Origin: Citrobacter sp. Marseille-Q6884
GTDB lineage: Bacteria; Pseudomonadota; Gammaproteobacteria; Enterobacterales; Enterobacteriaceae
Assembly (NCBI RefSeq): GCF_945906775.1
Contig: NZ_CAMDRE010000001.1
Location: 558,001 to 622,000, forward strand
Reading direction: 5' to 3'
Length of the DNA stretch: 64,000 nucleotides
Shown: positions 8,116 through 17,293 of the stretch, in pieces
Layout: every line of letters begins with the position of its first letter
How positions within the stretch are numbered: the first letter of the stretch is position 1
Notes under the pieces: generated by a model
What the model saw: only the letters and a program-made list of their open reading frames with translations
Told to the model about the DNA's origin: nothing
Database searches by the model: none
Translations under genes and position numbers: made by a program

Positions 8116-9447
8116 TTATTTCTGCAATTCCATACGTTTAATGTCACCGACAATAAACAGGTAGCAAACCATCGCCATCAGCGCCGAACACCCTACGAAC
8201 ATCAGCGCAGCATTAAATGAGTGCAGCTCACTCACCAGATAACCAATTACCAGCGGGGTAACGATAGAAGCCACGTTACCAAACACGTTAAAGACCCCAC
8301 CGCACAGCCCCACAATCTCTTTCGGCGCAGTATCCGAAATCACCGGCCAACCAAGCGCGCCAAAACCTTTACCAAAGAACGCCAGCGCCATCAGCGCAAC
8401 CACCAGGGTGGTATTGTCCGTGTAGTTACACAGAATGATGGTCGAGGCGAGCAGCATGCCGAGCACAATCGGCAGCTTGCGCGCCAGCGTGATGCTGGAA
8501 CCACGTTTAATCAGATAATCGGAGAACACACCACCCAGCACGCCACCGGCAAACCCGCACAGCGCCGGAATGGAGGCCACCAGACCCACTTTCAGAATCG
8601 ACATCCCTTTTTCCTGCACCAGGTAAATCGGGAACCAGGTCAGGAAGAACCAGGTGATGGTGTTGATAAAATATTGTCCGAAGAATACCCCCAGCATCAT
8701 GCGATTGGTCAGCAATTGCTTGATGTAGTGCAGTTTCGGACCACTCGCCGCCGCGCCCGGCTTCTTGTGATCCATATCCACAACCGCGCCGTTATCGGAA
8801 ATAAACTTCAGCTCTTCTTGTGACATACGCGGATGGTCGGTTGGATTATGGATCAGCTTGACCCACAGCCCGGTCAGCACAAAACCTATCGCGCCCATCA
8901 CGGTAAAGACGTGCTCCCAACCCCAGGCAAAGGTCAACCAGCCCAGCAGCGGAGAGAACAGTGCCAGAGAGAAATACTGTGCGGAGTTAAAAATAGCCGA
9001 TGCGGTGCCACGTTCTTTGGTCGGGAACCAGGCTGCCACAATACGGGCGTTTGCCGGGAAGGAGGGCGCTTCCGAGAAACCCAGCATGAAACGCATGATA
9101 AACATTGAAACACCCGCCCAGGCCAGCGGGAACATATCCACAAAGCCCTGCAGGAAAGTGAACAGTGACCAGAAGAACAGGCTGTAGGTGTAGACTTTCT
9201 TCGAGCCAAACTTGTCGAGCAGCCAGCCGCCGGGGATTTGCATCAGCAAGTACGCCCAACCGAAGGCAGAAAAAATGTAACCCATTGAGATGGCGCTAAG
9301 CTGCAGCTCTTTTGCCACTTCAGTACCAGCAATAGACAGCGTTGCACGATCCGCGTAGTTAACGGCGGTCACAATAAATATTATCAGCAATATTAAATAG
9401 CGGGTGTGCGTGCCCTTCTTTTTCTCTACAACCGTATCCAGAATCAT
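8116..9447 (-). CDS. garP: galactarate/glucarate/glycerate transporter GarP
   Basis: Major facilitator superfamily permease of the anion:cation symporter family, importing galactarate, glucarate and probably glycerate across the inner membrane. The 443-residue protein starts MILDTVVEKKKGTHTRYL and has twelve hydrophobic segments. The MFS loop signature GGWLLDKFGSKKVY lies between helices 2 and 3. I chose the ATG at 9445-9447 because it matches the E. coli N-terminus and has GAGG 9 nt upstream. A longer in-frame extension exists but is Asn-rich and unlike the family. It is first in garPLRK and divergent from garD. Confidence 0.96.
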   Translation of the reverse strand: MILDTVVEKKKGTHTRYLILLIIFIVTAVNYADRATLSIAGTEVAKELQLSAISMGYIFSAFGWAYLLMQIPGGWLLDKFGSKKVYTYSLFFWSLFTFLQGFVDMFPLAWAGVSMFIMRFMLGFSEAPSFPANARIVAAWFPTKERGTASAIFNSAQYFSLALFSPLLGWLTFAWGWEHVFTVMGAIGFVLTGLWVKLIHNPTDHPRMSQEELKFISDNGAVVDMDHKKPGAAASGPKLHYIKQLLTNRMMLGVFFGQYFINTITWFFLTWFPIYLVQEKGMSILKVGLVASIPALCGFAGGVLGGVFSDYLIKRGSSITLARKLPIVLGMLLASTIILCNYTDNTTLVVALMALAFFGKGFGALGWPVISDTAPKEIVGLCGGVFNVFGNVASIVTPLVIGYLVSELHSFNAALMFVGCSALMAMVCYLFIVGDIKRMELQK

Positions 9448-9713
9448 TTTATTTACCTCGGGTACATAAGCATTTTTATTATTATTGAGTAGGTATTCCT
9501 GGTGATAAATTACCATTAATTAAAACAAGTAATAATATCAGACGCGATACAACCGTGATTTAGTATAATCAGCATGGCACCGTTAATCATTGTGCAATCG
9601 CTCATTAACAACGCGTATTTAAAATATTATCTTAGGCATATGCACATAAGTATGGGCGCTGATGCACACATTTGTAGATTGATGCCCCCGGCGGCGCGGC
9701 TTTCCCGATATTA

Positions 9714-9729
9714 AGTGATCCTCGTCACG
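9714..9729. promoter_or_regulatory. candidate CRP site between garP and garD
   Basis: AGTGA-TCCTCG-TCACG matches eight of ten CRP half-site positions with correct 6-bp spacing. It lies about 75 bp upstream of the start site implied by the -10-like TATAAT at 9785-9790 ahead of garD. The 385-bp spacer 9448-9832 otherwise holds only promoter sequence for the two divergent transcripts. The diacid regulator CdaR should also bind here, but I cannot point to its site. Confidence 0.45.
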
Positions 9730-9832
9730 TTCTTAGATTTAAACTCCTGACATTCTTATTTCATAACACGGAATCTTTCGTCCCTATAATTAGATTCAAT
9801 ATATATAACCCACTGGCTGGAGAATACTGGCA

Positions 9833-11404
9833 ATGGCCGACATCGAAATTAGACAAGAATCGCCGACGGCGTTTTATATTAAAGTACACGACACGGATAA
9901 TGTGGCGATTATTGTCAATGACAATGGTCTGAAAGCCGGAACACGCTTCCCGGATGGACTGGTATTGGTTGAGCATATTCCCCAGGGCCATAAAGTGGCG
10001 CTCACGGATATTCCTGCACATGGCGAAATCGTGCGTTATGGCGAAGTCATCGGCTATGCGATGCGCGATATCCCGCGCGGCAGTTGGATCGATGAATCCA
10101 TGGTTGAACTGCCCAAAGCCCCGCCGCTGGAGACACTCCCACTGGCCACAAAAGTACCGGAGCCGCTTCCGCCTCTGGAAGGTTATACCTTTGAAGGTTA
10201 CCGCAATGCCGATGGCAGCGTCGGTACCAAAAACCTGCTCGGCATCTCCACCAGCGTCCACTGCGTGGCGGGCGTTGTCGATTATGTGGTGAAAATCATT
10301 GAGCGCGACCTGTTGCCAAAATACCCGAACGTAGACGGCGTGGTGGGGCTGAACCACCTGTATGGTTGCGGTGTTGCGATCAACGCGCCGGCAGCCGTCG
10401 TGCCCATTCGGACCATCCATAATATTGCGCTGAACCCCAACTTCGGCGGCGAAGTGATGGTTATCGGCCTCGGTTGCGAAAAGCTCCAGCCAGAACGCCT
10501 GCTGGAAGGGACTTCTGACGTAAAAAGTATTCCGGTAGACAGTGCCAGCATTGTCAGCCTGCAGGATGAAAAACACGTTGGATTTAGATCCATGGTTGAC
10601 GACATTTTGCAGGTTGCCGAGCGCCATCTGGCAAAACTCAACCAGCGTCAGCGCGAAACCTGCCCGGCATCTGAACTGGTCGTCGGTATGCAATGTGGCG
10701 GTAGCGATGCGTTTTCCGGCGTAACGGCCAACCCGGCGGTCGGCTACGCGTCCGATCTGTTGGTGCGCTGCGGAGCAACCGTCATGTTCTCGGAAGTCAC
10801 TGAAGTGCGTGACGCGATCCACCTTCTGACGCCACGTGCAATCAACGAAGAGGTGGGTAAACGCCTGCTGGAAGAGATGGCCTGGTACGACAACTATCTT
10901 GATATGGGCAAAACCGACCGTAGCGCAAACCCCTCTCCGGGCAACAAAAAAGGGGGGCTGGCAAACGTGGTGGAAAAAGCGCTGGGCTCCATTGCCAAGT
11001 CGGGCAAGAGCGCCATTGTCGAAGTGCTGTCACCCGGGCAGCGTCCAACCAAACGCGGTCTGATTTACGCCGCAACGCCTGCCAGTGATTTTGTCTGCGG
11101 CACCCAGCAGGTCGCTTCAGGCATTACCGTACAGGTGTTCACTACCGGTCGCGGGACACCGTATGGTTTGATGGCCGTACCGGTGATTAAAATGGCAACG
11201 CGTACAGAGTTGGCCAACCGTTGGTTTGATCTGATGGACATCAACGCCGGAACCATCGCCACGGGTGAAGAGACCATTGAAGAAGTGGGTCTGAAGCTGT
11301 TCGAATTCATTCTCGACGTCGCCAGCGGACGCAAAAAAACCTTCTCGGATCAGTGGGGGCTGCATAACCAGCTGGCGGTGTTTAACCCGGCGCCGGTCAC
11401 CTGA
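9833..11404 (+). CDS. garD: galactarate dehydratase GarD
   Basis: Iron-dependent dehydratase of the UxaA/altronate hydrolase family that converts galactarate to 5-dehydro-4-deoxy-D-glucarate, the entry step of the pathway. The 523-residue product has an N-terminal SAF-type domain (about residues 1-100) and the large catalytic part with GLNHLYGCGV, VIGLGCEKLQPERLL and MQCGGSDAFSGVTANPAVGY. The cysteine- and glycine-rich motifs are those expected for the metal site. The start ATG has GGAG 10 nt upstream. It is transcribed divergently from garPLRK and ends in a strong terminator. Confidence 0.97.
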   Translation: MADIEIRQESPTAFYIKVHDTDNVAIIVNDNGLKAGTRFPDGLVLVEHIPQGHKVALTDIPAHGEIVRYGEVIGYAMRDIPRGSWIDESMVELPKAPPLETLPLATKVPEPLPPLEGYTFEGYRNADGSVGTKNLLGISTSVHCVAGVVDYVVKIIERDLLPKYPNVDGVVGLNHLYGCGVAINAPAAVVPIRTIHNIALNPNFGGEVMVIGLGCEKLQPERLLEGTSDVKSIPVDSASIVSLQDEKHVGFRSMVDDILQVAERHLAKLNQRQRETCPASELVVGMQCGGSDAFSGVTANPAVGYASDLLVRCGATVMFSEVTEVRDAIHLLTPRAINEEVGKRLLEEMAWYDNYLDMGKTDRSANPSPGNKKGGLANVVEKALGSIAKSGKSAIVEVLSPGQRPTKRGLIYAATPASDFVCGTQQVASGITVQVFTTGRGTPYGLMAVPVIKMATRTELANRWFDLMDINAGTIATGEETIEEVGLKLFEFILDVASGRKKTFSDQWGLHNQLAVFNPAPVT

Positions 11405-11428
11405 CTTTCGAAATGAAAGCGAGAAACA

Positions 11429-11452
11429 AAACGGGGATTTATCCCCGTTTTT
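11429..11452 (+). terminator. garD terminator
   Basis: AAACGGGGA-TTTA-TCCCCGTTTTT forms a perfect seven-pair GC-rich stem followed by a T-run, 25 nt past the garD stop. Confidence 0.92.
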
Positions 11453-11475
11453 CATGCCGCCTGTTGAAAAGATAA

Positions 11476-11709
11476 AGTGATAACGTTCGCATTTTCAAAG
11501 GTTTTTTTTAGCGCCTCTTTTTTTCGGTTTTAACACGCAAAAACATGCTAACAACATGAAATAAAAAGAAATAATAGCAGCATAAAATTAAGTTATATTT
11601 TCGTTTTGATAAAAGAGAAACCTACCGAAAGACGCCGCAGTTTTATTGCGATAATCCCCTCTTTTTTCCTCCTTTGACTTTCCCTTTTGTTACACAGATT
11701 ATTCGATAG
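11476..11709 (+). promoter_or_regulatory. control region of the ABC sugar operon
   Basis: The 354-bp gap before the binding-protein gene holds several possible signals. A weak CRP-like site, AGTGA-TAACGT-TCGCA, lies at 11476-11491. There are two TTTTCG-type motifs, TTTTTCGGTTTTAAC near 11519-11533 and TTTTCGTTTTGAT near 11598-11610. A promoter-like pair, TTGACT (11674-11679) and GATTAT (11697-11702), has 17-bp spacing. Very similar TTTTTCGGTTTA and TTTCGTTTT motifs occur in front of the DeoR-family gene at 18252-19022, suggesting operators for that regulator. All assignments are by eye. Confidence 0.4.
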
Positions 11710-11758
11710 CTCCTGTAATTTACCTCCAAGCATTCTGACCTGAATAAAGAGGGAAGTT

Positions 11759-13018
11759 ATGTATACCCTGAATAAAAATAATGTCGCATTGGCGTGCCTT
11801 ATTTCATGCTTACTGGCTACACCTGTCGTCGCGAGCGCCGAAGGGCAGGCTGAATCTAAGCCTGTTAAATTACGCTACACGCTGTGGGATCGAAATCAGC
11901 TTCCTGGCGAACAACAACTGGTTAATGAGTTTGAAAAAAATAACCCGGGCGTTAAAGTTGAAATTGAATTAACCCCGTACGATCAGTATTTCATAAAATT
12001 AAGTTCTGCCGTGGGTGGTAATGTTGCTCCAGATGTATTCTGGATGAATATGCCTAATTTCCAGCAGTATGTTAAAAATGGCATGCTGGAGCCGCTGAGC
12101 GGTTATCTGAAAGATAAGTCATCACCCAATCTGGATGATTTTGTAAAAAGCTCAGTAGACGCCTATCAATACCAGGATAAACAATACGCTATCCCCCGGG
12201 ATATTGACGCGATTGCCGTCTGGTATAACAAAAAACTGTTCGATCAGGCGGGTGTCGCTTATCCAGATAAAAACTGGTCGTGGGATGATTTAAAACAGAA
12301 AACTGAGCAGTTACGTAAAGGACTGGATCAGCAATCTTATCCACTGGCGATGGAATTCAGCAGCGGCCAGGACAGTTACTTTAACCTGCTATTACAGGCT
12401 GGCGATAAAATCGTCCTGCCGGATGGCAAAACGGATGTCGCCAATGATAAAGCAATTGCCGTATACCGCGACGTTCAGGGCATGTTGAAAGACGGGTTGA
12501 TCCAGCCGCCGGGAGAAACAGAGGCGTCTGATGTCTTCCAGTCCAATCGCGTCGCTATGGTCTACGCAGGCTCATGGTGGGCGCTACCATTCTCGCAAAA
12601 CGAACTGATTAAAGGCCATATTGGCGTGGTTCCTATGCCAAAAATGGCAGAACAAGCGGGTGTCTCGCACAGTCTGGCATTCGCCATGTCGGCGAAGAGC
12701 GAGCATAAAGACGCGGCCTGGAAATTTATTGAATTTATGAGTTCTGAGCATGCGCAGCAAACACTGGCGCGGGGAAAAGTGGTTATTCCTGCCAACCAGA
12801 AAGTGGCGAAAGAGTGGGCTGAAGGTTTCAAAGATATCGATGTTTCTGCCTATATCGACTCACTGGCTTTTTCGCATAAATACCCTACTGCCGGTTCCAA
12901 CACCGCTAAATGGAATAGCATCCTGAATGACGGATTGAAAAAAGTCTGGACGGGAAGCGATCCGGAAAAAGTGATGCCTGGCGTGGCAAAACGTGTTGAA
13001 CGTGAAATGCAGAAATAA
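11759..13018 (+). CDS. sugar ABC transporter periplasmic binding protein
   Basis: Extracellular solute-binding protein of the family-1 (maltose/multiple-sugar) type, which captures a sugar in the periplasm and hands it to the permeases encoded next. The 419-residue product opens with a Sec signal peptide (NVALACLISCLLATPVVASA, likely cut before EGQ). The lobe signatures KLRYTLWDRNQLPGEQQLV and AVWYNKKLFDQAGV follow. No lipobox is present, so it should be soluble. A good ribosome-binding site, AGAGGGAAG, precedes the ATG. The substrate cannot be read from sequence; the NagK-like kinase downstream hints at an amino sugar. The gene is absent from this location in E. coli K-12. Confidence 0.9.
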   Translation: MYTLNKNNVALACLISCLLATPVVASAEGQAESKPVKLRYTLWDRNQLPGEQQLVNEFEKNNPGVKVEIELTPYDQYFIKLSSAVGGNVAPDVFWMNMPNFQQYVKNGMLEPLSGYLKDKSSPNLDDFVKSSVDAYQYQDKQYAIPRDIDAIAVWYNKKLFDQAGVAYPDKNWSWDDLKQKTEQLRKGLDQQSYPLAMEFSSGQDSYFNLLLQAGDKIVLPDGKTDVANDKAIAVYRDVQGMLKDGLIQPPGETEASDVFQSNRVAMVYAGSWWALPFSQNELIKGHIGVVPMPKMAEQAGVSHSLAFAMSAKSEHKDAAWKFIEFMSSEHAQQTLARGKVVIPANQKVAKEWAEGFKDIDVSAYIDSLAFSHKYPTAGSNTAKWNSILNDGLKKVWTGSDPEKVMPGVAKRVEREMQK

Positions 13019-13021
13019 TCC

Positions 13022-13042
13022 TGAGGGAGCGTTGCTCCCTCT
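13022..13042 (+). other. intercistronic hairpin after the binding-protein gene
   Basis: TGAGGGAGC-GTT-GCTCCCTCTCA forms an eight-pair perfect stem with a 3-nt loop and no T-run, 4 nt past the stop codon in the 68-nt gap before the first permease. Such hairpins (as in malE-malF) protect upstream mRNA and let the binding protein be made in excess of the membrane parts. Confidence 0.75.
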
Positions 13043-13086
13043 CACCTTCGCCTGCGCGATTGTAAAGTAAGTCTCCCGGAGTCTGT

Positions 13087-14031
13087 ATGAGCTATTCAGA
13101 TGAAGCTGCATCCCCACCGCTGCCGGCCAAGGAAATACGCAAAAAAAACCTGACAAAGCTGGAAAAAGAAGAACGCTTTTGGGGCTGGATAATGATTCTG
13201 CCGCTATTAGCGGGATTAATTGTTTTCTACTTTACGCCGTTTTTCCAGAACGTTTTTTATAGTTTCACCGATCTGGGTGAGTTTCAAATCTGGACGACAA
13301 TCAGCTTAGATAACTATATTAATTTATTTAGCGATGATGAGTTTCGTGCAGCAATATATAACACGCTGGCCTACGTTTTTATTTGCGTACCCATTATCAC
13401 CGTTCTGTCATTACTGCTTGCCATTGGCCTGAATCAGGCCATTCGCGGTCAGTGGCTGTTTCGCACCCTGCTGTTTCTGCCGGCTGTCACCATGCCAGCG
13501 GCCATTGCCATGGTCTGGCAATGGTTGATGAACCGTAACTTCGGCTTAATTAATCAGATTCTGGCCTTTTTCGATATTCCCGCGATTGGCTGGCTTTCAG
13601 ACCCGGATATCGTGCGTCTGAGCGCCTCTCTGGTCATCATCTGGTCGGCGATTGCGCTGAAGATGATCATCTTGCTCGCAGGACTGCAAGGCATTCCCAA
13701 ACAGATCTATGAAGCGATGTCGATCGATGGCATCAGCAAACTCCGCGGGTTCTGGTCCATTACCTTACCGTTGATGATCCCGACGCTGTTTTTCGTTCTG
13801 GTGATCTCATTTATCGAAACGCTACAAATTTTCGACGTGGTGTACCTGCTGTTTGGCAGTTCGTCCATGGTGGACGATCAAACGATGACCATCGCCTATC
13901 TCTTCTACAAATATGCCTTTATCTACCATGAAAAAGGGTATGCCTCAGCCATTGCCGTGGTGATTTTTGTTATCACGATGGTACTGACGCTGCTGCAGGT
14001 ATGGATTGGTAAACGACTTAAAGCACAGTAA
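13087..14031 (+). CDS. sugar ABC transporter permease (MalF/UgpA type)
   Basis: First inner-membrane subunit of the importer. The 314-residue protein has a charged cytoplasmic N-terminus (KEIRKKNLTKLEKEERF) and then six hydrophobic segments. The EAA loop that docks on the ATPase reads YEAMSIDGISKLRGFWSITL, around residues 210-230. The Pro/Lys-rich start and the AGLIVFYFTPFFQNVFYSF first helix are typical of the MalF-like CUT1 branch, which imports oligosaccharides and glycosides. It starts 68 nt after the binding protein and is followed by the second permease after 9 nt. Confidence 0.92.
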   Translation: MSYSDEAASPPLPAKEIRKKNLTKLEKEERFWGWIMILPLLAGLIVFYFTPFFQNVFYSFTDLGEFQIWTTISLDNYINLFSDDEFRAAIYNTLAYVFICVPIITVLSLLLAIGLNQAIRGQWLFRTLLFLPAVTMPAAIAMVWQWLMNRNFGLINQILAFFDIPAIGWLSDPDIVRLSASLVIIWSAIALKMIILLAGLQGIPKQIYEAMSIDGISKLRGFWSITLPLMIPTLFFVLVISFIETLQIFDVVYLLFGSSSMVDDQTMTIAYLFYKYAFIYHEKGYASAIAVVIFVITMVLTLLQVWIGKRLKAQ

Positions 14032-14040
14032 GGCACCGCT

Positions 14041-14865
14041 ATGTTTATGACAAAACGTGAAAAATGGCTTATTTACGGCCTGATGACCCTGGCAACGCTG
14101 GTCACGGTGGTTCCTTTTATCTGGATGATCGTGACCTCGTTTAAAACGCAGGCCGAAAGTATCGCTTTCCCCCCGATCCTGCTGCCCGCCAACCCCGGTT
14201 TTCAGGCTTACGGTAAAATCCTGCATGAAATGCCGTTTGGCAGTTTTTACTTTAACTCGATCGTCTCCACGCTGGTCATCGTCATTTTACAGACGCTGAT
14301 TGCCGCCATGGCGGCGTATGGCTTCTCGCGCCTGCGCTTTAAAGGACGTGATGTCATTTTTATGCTGTGCATTTCAATTCTGATGGTGCCCGGACAGATC
14401 TTTTTGATTCCACAATTTTTAACCATTGAGAAAATAGGCTTACTGAACTCTATTCCTGGCCTGGTGCTGCCTGGTTTATTCAGTATTTATAGCGCTTTTT
14501 TATTACGCCAGTTTTTCCTTTCCGTTCCAAAGGAACTGGAAGAGGCCGCGATCATGGATGGCTACAACCATATGACTATTTTCTTCAAAATTATGCTGCC
14601 GTTAATTAAACCGGGACTGATTGCCTGCGTCATTATTAACGGATTGTGGAGCTGGAATAATCTCATGTGGCCGCTCATCGTCAATACCTCCATGGATAAA
14701 ATGACGCTGCCGGTAGGGTTGGCCTCGCTATCTGGACGTTCTGGTGTGGAATATCCCATGTTAATGGCGGGTGCGTTACTGGCGATTATCCCCATGTTGT
14801 TACTTTATATCTTCTTCCAGCGCTATTTTATTCGCGGCATCGCTGGTGCCGGAATTAAAGGATAA
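14041..14865 (+). CDS. sugar ABC transporter permease (MalG/UgpE type)
   Basis: Second membrane subunit. Its 274 residues are typical of CUT1 MalG-like permeases. It has six hydrophobic segments and the conserved WMIVTSFKTQAES motif after helix 1. The EAA loop, LEEAAIMDGYNHMTIFFKIM, lies in the C-terminal half, and the protein ends in RYFIRGIAGAGIKG, the usual tail of this branch. It pairs with the preceding permease to form the heterodimeric channel. It lies 9 nt after that gene and 11 nt before the ATPase gene. Confidence 0.92.
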   Translation: MFMTKREKWLIYGLMTLATLVTVVPFIWMIVTSFKTQAESIAFPPILLPANPGFQAYGKILHEMPFGSFYFNSIVSTLVIVILQTLIAAMAAYGFSRLRFKGRDVIFMLCISILMVPGQIFLIPQFLTIEKIGLLNSIPGLVLPGLFSIYSAFLLRQFFLSVPKELEEAAIMDGYNHMTIFFKIMLPLIKPGLIACVIINGLWSWNNLMWPLIVNTSMDKMTLPVGLASLSGRSGVEYPMLMAGALLAIIPMLLLYIFFQRYFIRGIAGAGIKG

Positions 14866-14876
14866 GGGGCATTGTT

Positions 14877-15983
14877 ATGTCAGGCATACAATTACAGGCA
14901 GTAAGCAAAGTCTATCCCAATGGTTTTAAGGCTATTCATGGCGTTGATCTTGAAATTCATGATGGCGAATTTATGGTTTTTGTTGGGCCATCTGGCTGCG
15001 CGAAATCCACGCTTTTACGCATGATTGCCGGTCTGGAAGAGATTACCCATGGGCATATCGCTATCGGTGAACGCTGCGTAAACGATCTGCTGCCGAAAGA
15101 ACGTGGTGTTGCAATGGTCTTCCAGAACTATGCCCTCTATCCGCATATGACGATTTATAAAAATATGGCGTTTAGCTTGCTGGGCAAAATGAGCAAGGAA
15201 GAAATTGATGCTCGCGTACGCGAAGCGGCGCATAAGCTGGAAATCGAAACATTGCTCGACAAGAAACCCGGCCAGCTGTCTGGAGGACAGTGCCAGCGTG
15301 TTGCCGTCGGCAGGGCCATTGTACGTAAGCCTGAAGTCTTTCTGTTTGATGAACCCCTCTCCAACCTCGATGCCAAACTCCGTGTCTCGATGCGCGTAAG
15401 GCTGACGGAGCTACATCGCCAGTTGCGTAATGAAGGTGTGAACGCAACCATGGTGTACGTTACCCACGATCAGATTGAAGCCATGACCATGGGAGACCGA
15501 ATTTGCGTTCTCAACGGGGGTCGCATTATGCAGGTAGATACCCCCGGTAATATCTATCACCATCCCAAAAATAAATTTGTGGCAGGATTTATTGGCAATC
15601 CCGCCATGAATATTCTTCTCCTGGATGTCGAACCCGGCGCCCGTGGACTTCGTCTGGCGGATAATCTGACCTTACCCCTGAATCCGCGACTCTGCGGTCT
15701 GCTGGAACAGTATCCACACGACAGCGTGTGGTTTGGCATCCGTTCAGAGGCCATTCTGTTAGCACCACAAAATGATGCAACCGCGTTCGACGCGCATATT
15801 ACCAACGTAGAAAGAATGGGAAATGAAGATCTCCTTCATTTCGATATTGGCGAGCAACATATGATCCTGCGCGTTAATTCGTCGCCAGGCTGGAATCCGC
15901 TTCCCGGAGAATCCATCAAAGTAAAATTCAATCTTGAAGCCGCCTTTTTATTTGATAAACAACATGAAGAAAATCTGGCCTGA
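14877..15983 (+). CDS. sugar ABC transporter ATP-binding protein (MalK/UgpC type)
   Basis: Cytoplasmic ATPase that powers the importer. The 368-residue protein has the nucleotide-binding domain in residues 1-235 and a C-terminal regulatory OB-fold (MOI-like) domain. Motifs are Walker A GPSGCAKST (37-45), Q-loop Q83, ABC signature LSGGQ (134-138), Walker B VFLFDE (154-159) and H-loop H197. Two positions are unusual: Ala42 replaces the last glycine of the Walker A loop, and Cys139 follows LSGGQ where Arg is usual. Both are supported by the codons and the frame is intact. It starts 11 nt after the second permease. Confidence 0.93.
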   Translation: MSGIQLQAVSKVYPNGFKAIHGVDLEIHDGEFMVFVGPSGCAKSTLLRMIAGLEEITHGHIAIGERCVNDLLPKERGVAMVFQNYALYPHMTIYKNMAFSLLGKMSKEEIDARVREAAHKLEIETLLDKKPGQLSGGQCQRVAVGRAIVRKPEVFLFDEPLSNLDAKLRVSMRVRLTELHRQLRNEGVNATMVYVTHDQIEAMTMGDRICVLNGGRIMQVDTPGNIYHHPKNKFVAGFIGNPAMNILLLDVEPGARGLRLADNLTLPLNPRLCGLLEQYPHDSVWFGIRSEAILLAPQNDATAFDAHITNVERMGNEDLLHFDIGEQHMILRVNSSPGWNPLPGESIKVKFNLEAAFLFDKQHEENLA

Positions 15984-16019
15984 CCGTTATTCAGGCCGGG
16001 TGAAAAATGAGAGGTTTAT

Positions 16020-17276
16020 ATGTGTGCGAATAAAGTGACCGTTTTAGTGGTAGGGGCTGGTGCGCGCGGCGAAATATATTCTCGCTATGCCCTGGAACAT
16101 CCTGACAGAATGCAGGTAGTGGGTGTTGCCGAACCCAGAGAGGCTTATCGCCAGCAATTTGTTGCGCAGCATAAGATTGATCAAAATAACGTATTTTGCG
16201 ACTGGAAAGAGGCCGCAGCGCAGCCAAAAATGGCCGACGTGGTACTGATTTGTACGCAAGATAATATGCATAAAGATCCTGCCGTTGCCTTTGCCGGACT
16301 CGGCTATCATATTTTGCTGGAAAAGCCGCTCGCACCGACGCCAGAGGATTGCCGTATCATCATCGACGCGGTCAAACGCAACAACGTATTACTGGCCGTC
16401 GCCCACGTCCTGCGTTACACCCGCTATACGCAAAAACTGAAATCACTGCTCGATGACGGCGTGATTGGCGATATTGTCAGCATGCAGCATCTTGAACCCG
16501 TAGGTTACTGGCATCAGGCACACTCCTTCGTACGCGGTAACTGGCGTAACGAAGCAGAATCGTCATTTATGCTGTTACAAAAATCCTGTCATGACCTGGA
16601 CTGGATCCGCTACATCATGAGCGACAACTGCCGTGACGTTGGGTCGTTTGGCAGCCTGAGCCATTTCGTGAAAGAGAATCAACCTGAAGGCGCCGCAGAC
16701 CGCTGCCTGGATTGCCAGGTTGAAGCGACGTGCCCCTGGTCAGCCCGCAAAATTTATCTGGGTGAAAACCATAAATGTACCCCGCATTTCCGACGTGTTC
16801 TCACCGCTGAGCCCAGCGAAGAGAATGTCCGCCAGGCACTGCGTGACGGACCTTACGGTCGCTGTGTTTATCGTTGTGATAACGACGTGGTGGATCATCA
16901 GGTCGTTAATTTACGCTTTGCCCACCAGCAGACGGTTACGTTCACCATGACCGCGTTCACCAAAATGGAAGACCGAAAAACTCGCCTGTTTGGTACAAGA
17001 GGTTATCTGGAAGGTGACGGCGAGAAAATTCGCGTGTTTGATTTCCTGACTGACACAGAAACGCTACATGAGGTTGAGGAGATAGCTGAAGGGACACAAA
17101 CGCAGATGGGCGGTCATGGCGGTGGTGACTACTACCTGATGGATCGCTTTATCCACGCGGTGATGGCGGAAGATCAGGACATGATCCTCTCTGGTCCGGA
17201 TGAGTCACTGGAAAGCCATTTAATGGTCTTTGCTGCTGAGCGCGCTCGCAAGGAAAACTGTTTAGTTAAGCTGTAA
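16020..17276 (+). CDS. Gfo/Idh/MocA-family oxidoreductase with cysteine cluster
   Basis: NAD(P)-dependent sugar oxidoreductase, 418 residues. The N-terminal Rossmann fold has VLVVGAGARGEIYSRYA (about 8-24) and the EKP motif with the catalytic lysine at 101-103. A CHDLD motif (190-194) supplies the histidine and aspartate expected in the active site. Between the catalytic halves are six cysteines: C229, C232, C238, C253, C282 and C286, arranged CxxC-x5-C...C...CxxxC. They could bind zinc or an iron-sulfur centre, which most family members lack. The gene starts 36 nt after the ATPase gene with GAGAGG upstream. The substrate is unknown, probably the imported sugar or its glycoside. Confidence 0.85.
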   Translation: MCANKVTVLVVGAGARGEIYSRYALEHPDRMQVVGVAEPREAYRQQFVAQHKIDQNNVFCDWKEAAAQPKMADVVLICTQDNMHKDPAVAFAGLGYHILLEKPLAPTPEDCRIIIDAVKRNNVLLAVAHVLRYTRYTQKLKSLLDDGVIGDIVSMQHLEPVGYWHQAHSFVRGNWRNEAESSFMLLQKSCHDLDWIRYIMSDNCRDVGSFGSLSHFVKENQPEGAADRCLDCQVEATCPWSARKIYLGENHKCTPHFRRVLTAEPSEENVRQALRDGPYGRCVYRCDNDVVDHQVVNLRFAHQQTVTFTMTAFTKMEDRKTRLFGTRGYLEGDGEKIRVFDFLTDTETLHEVEEIAEGTQTQMGGHGGGDYYLMDRFIHAVMAEDQDMILSGPDESLESHLMVFAAERARKENCLVKL

Positions 17277-17293
17277 AGCCGAGGAGATGAGGC

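Noticed and set aside
9761..10822. Minus-strand open frame of 353 codons antisense to garD
   Set aside because: It is a shadow of garD codon bias; the composition is unlike a real protein and it overlaps the gar promoter region.
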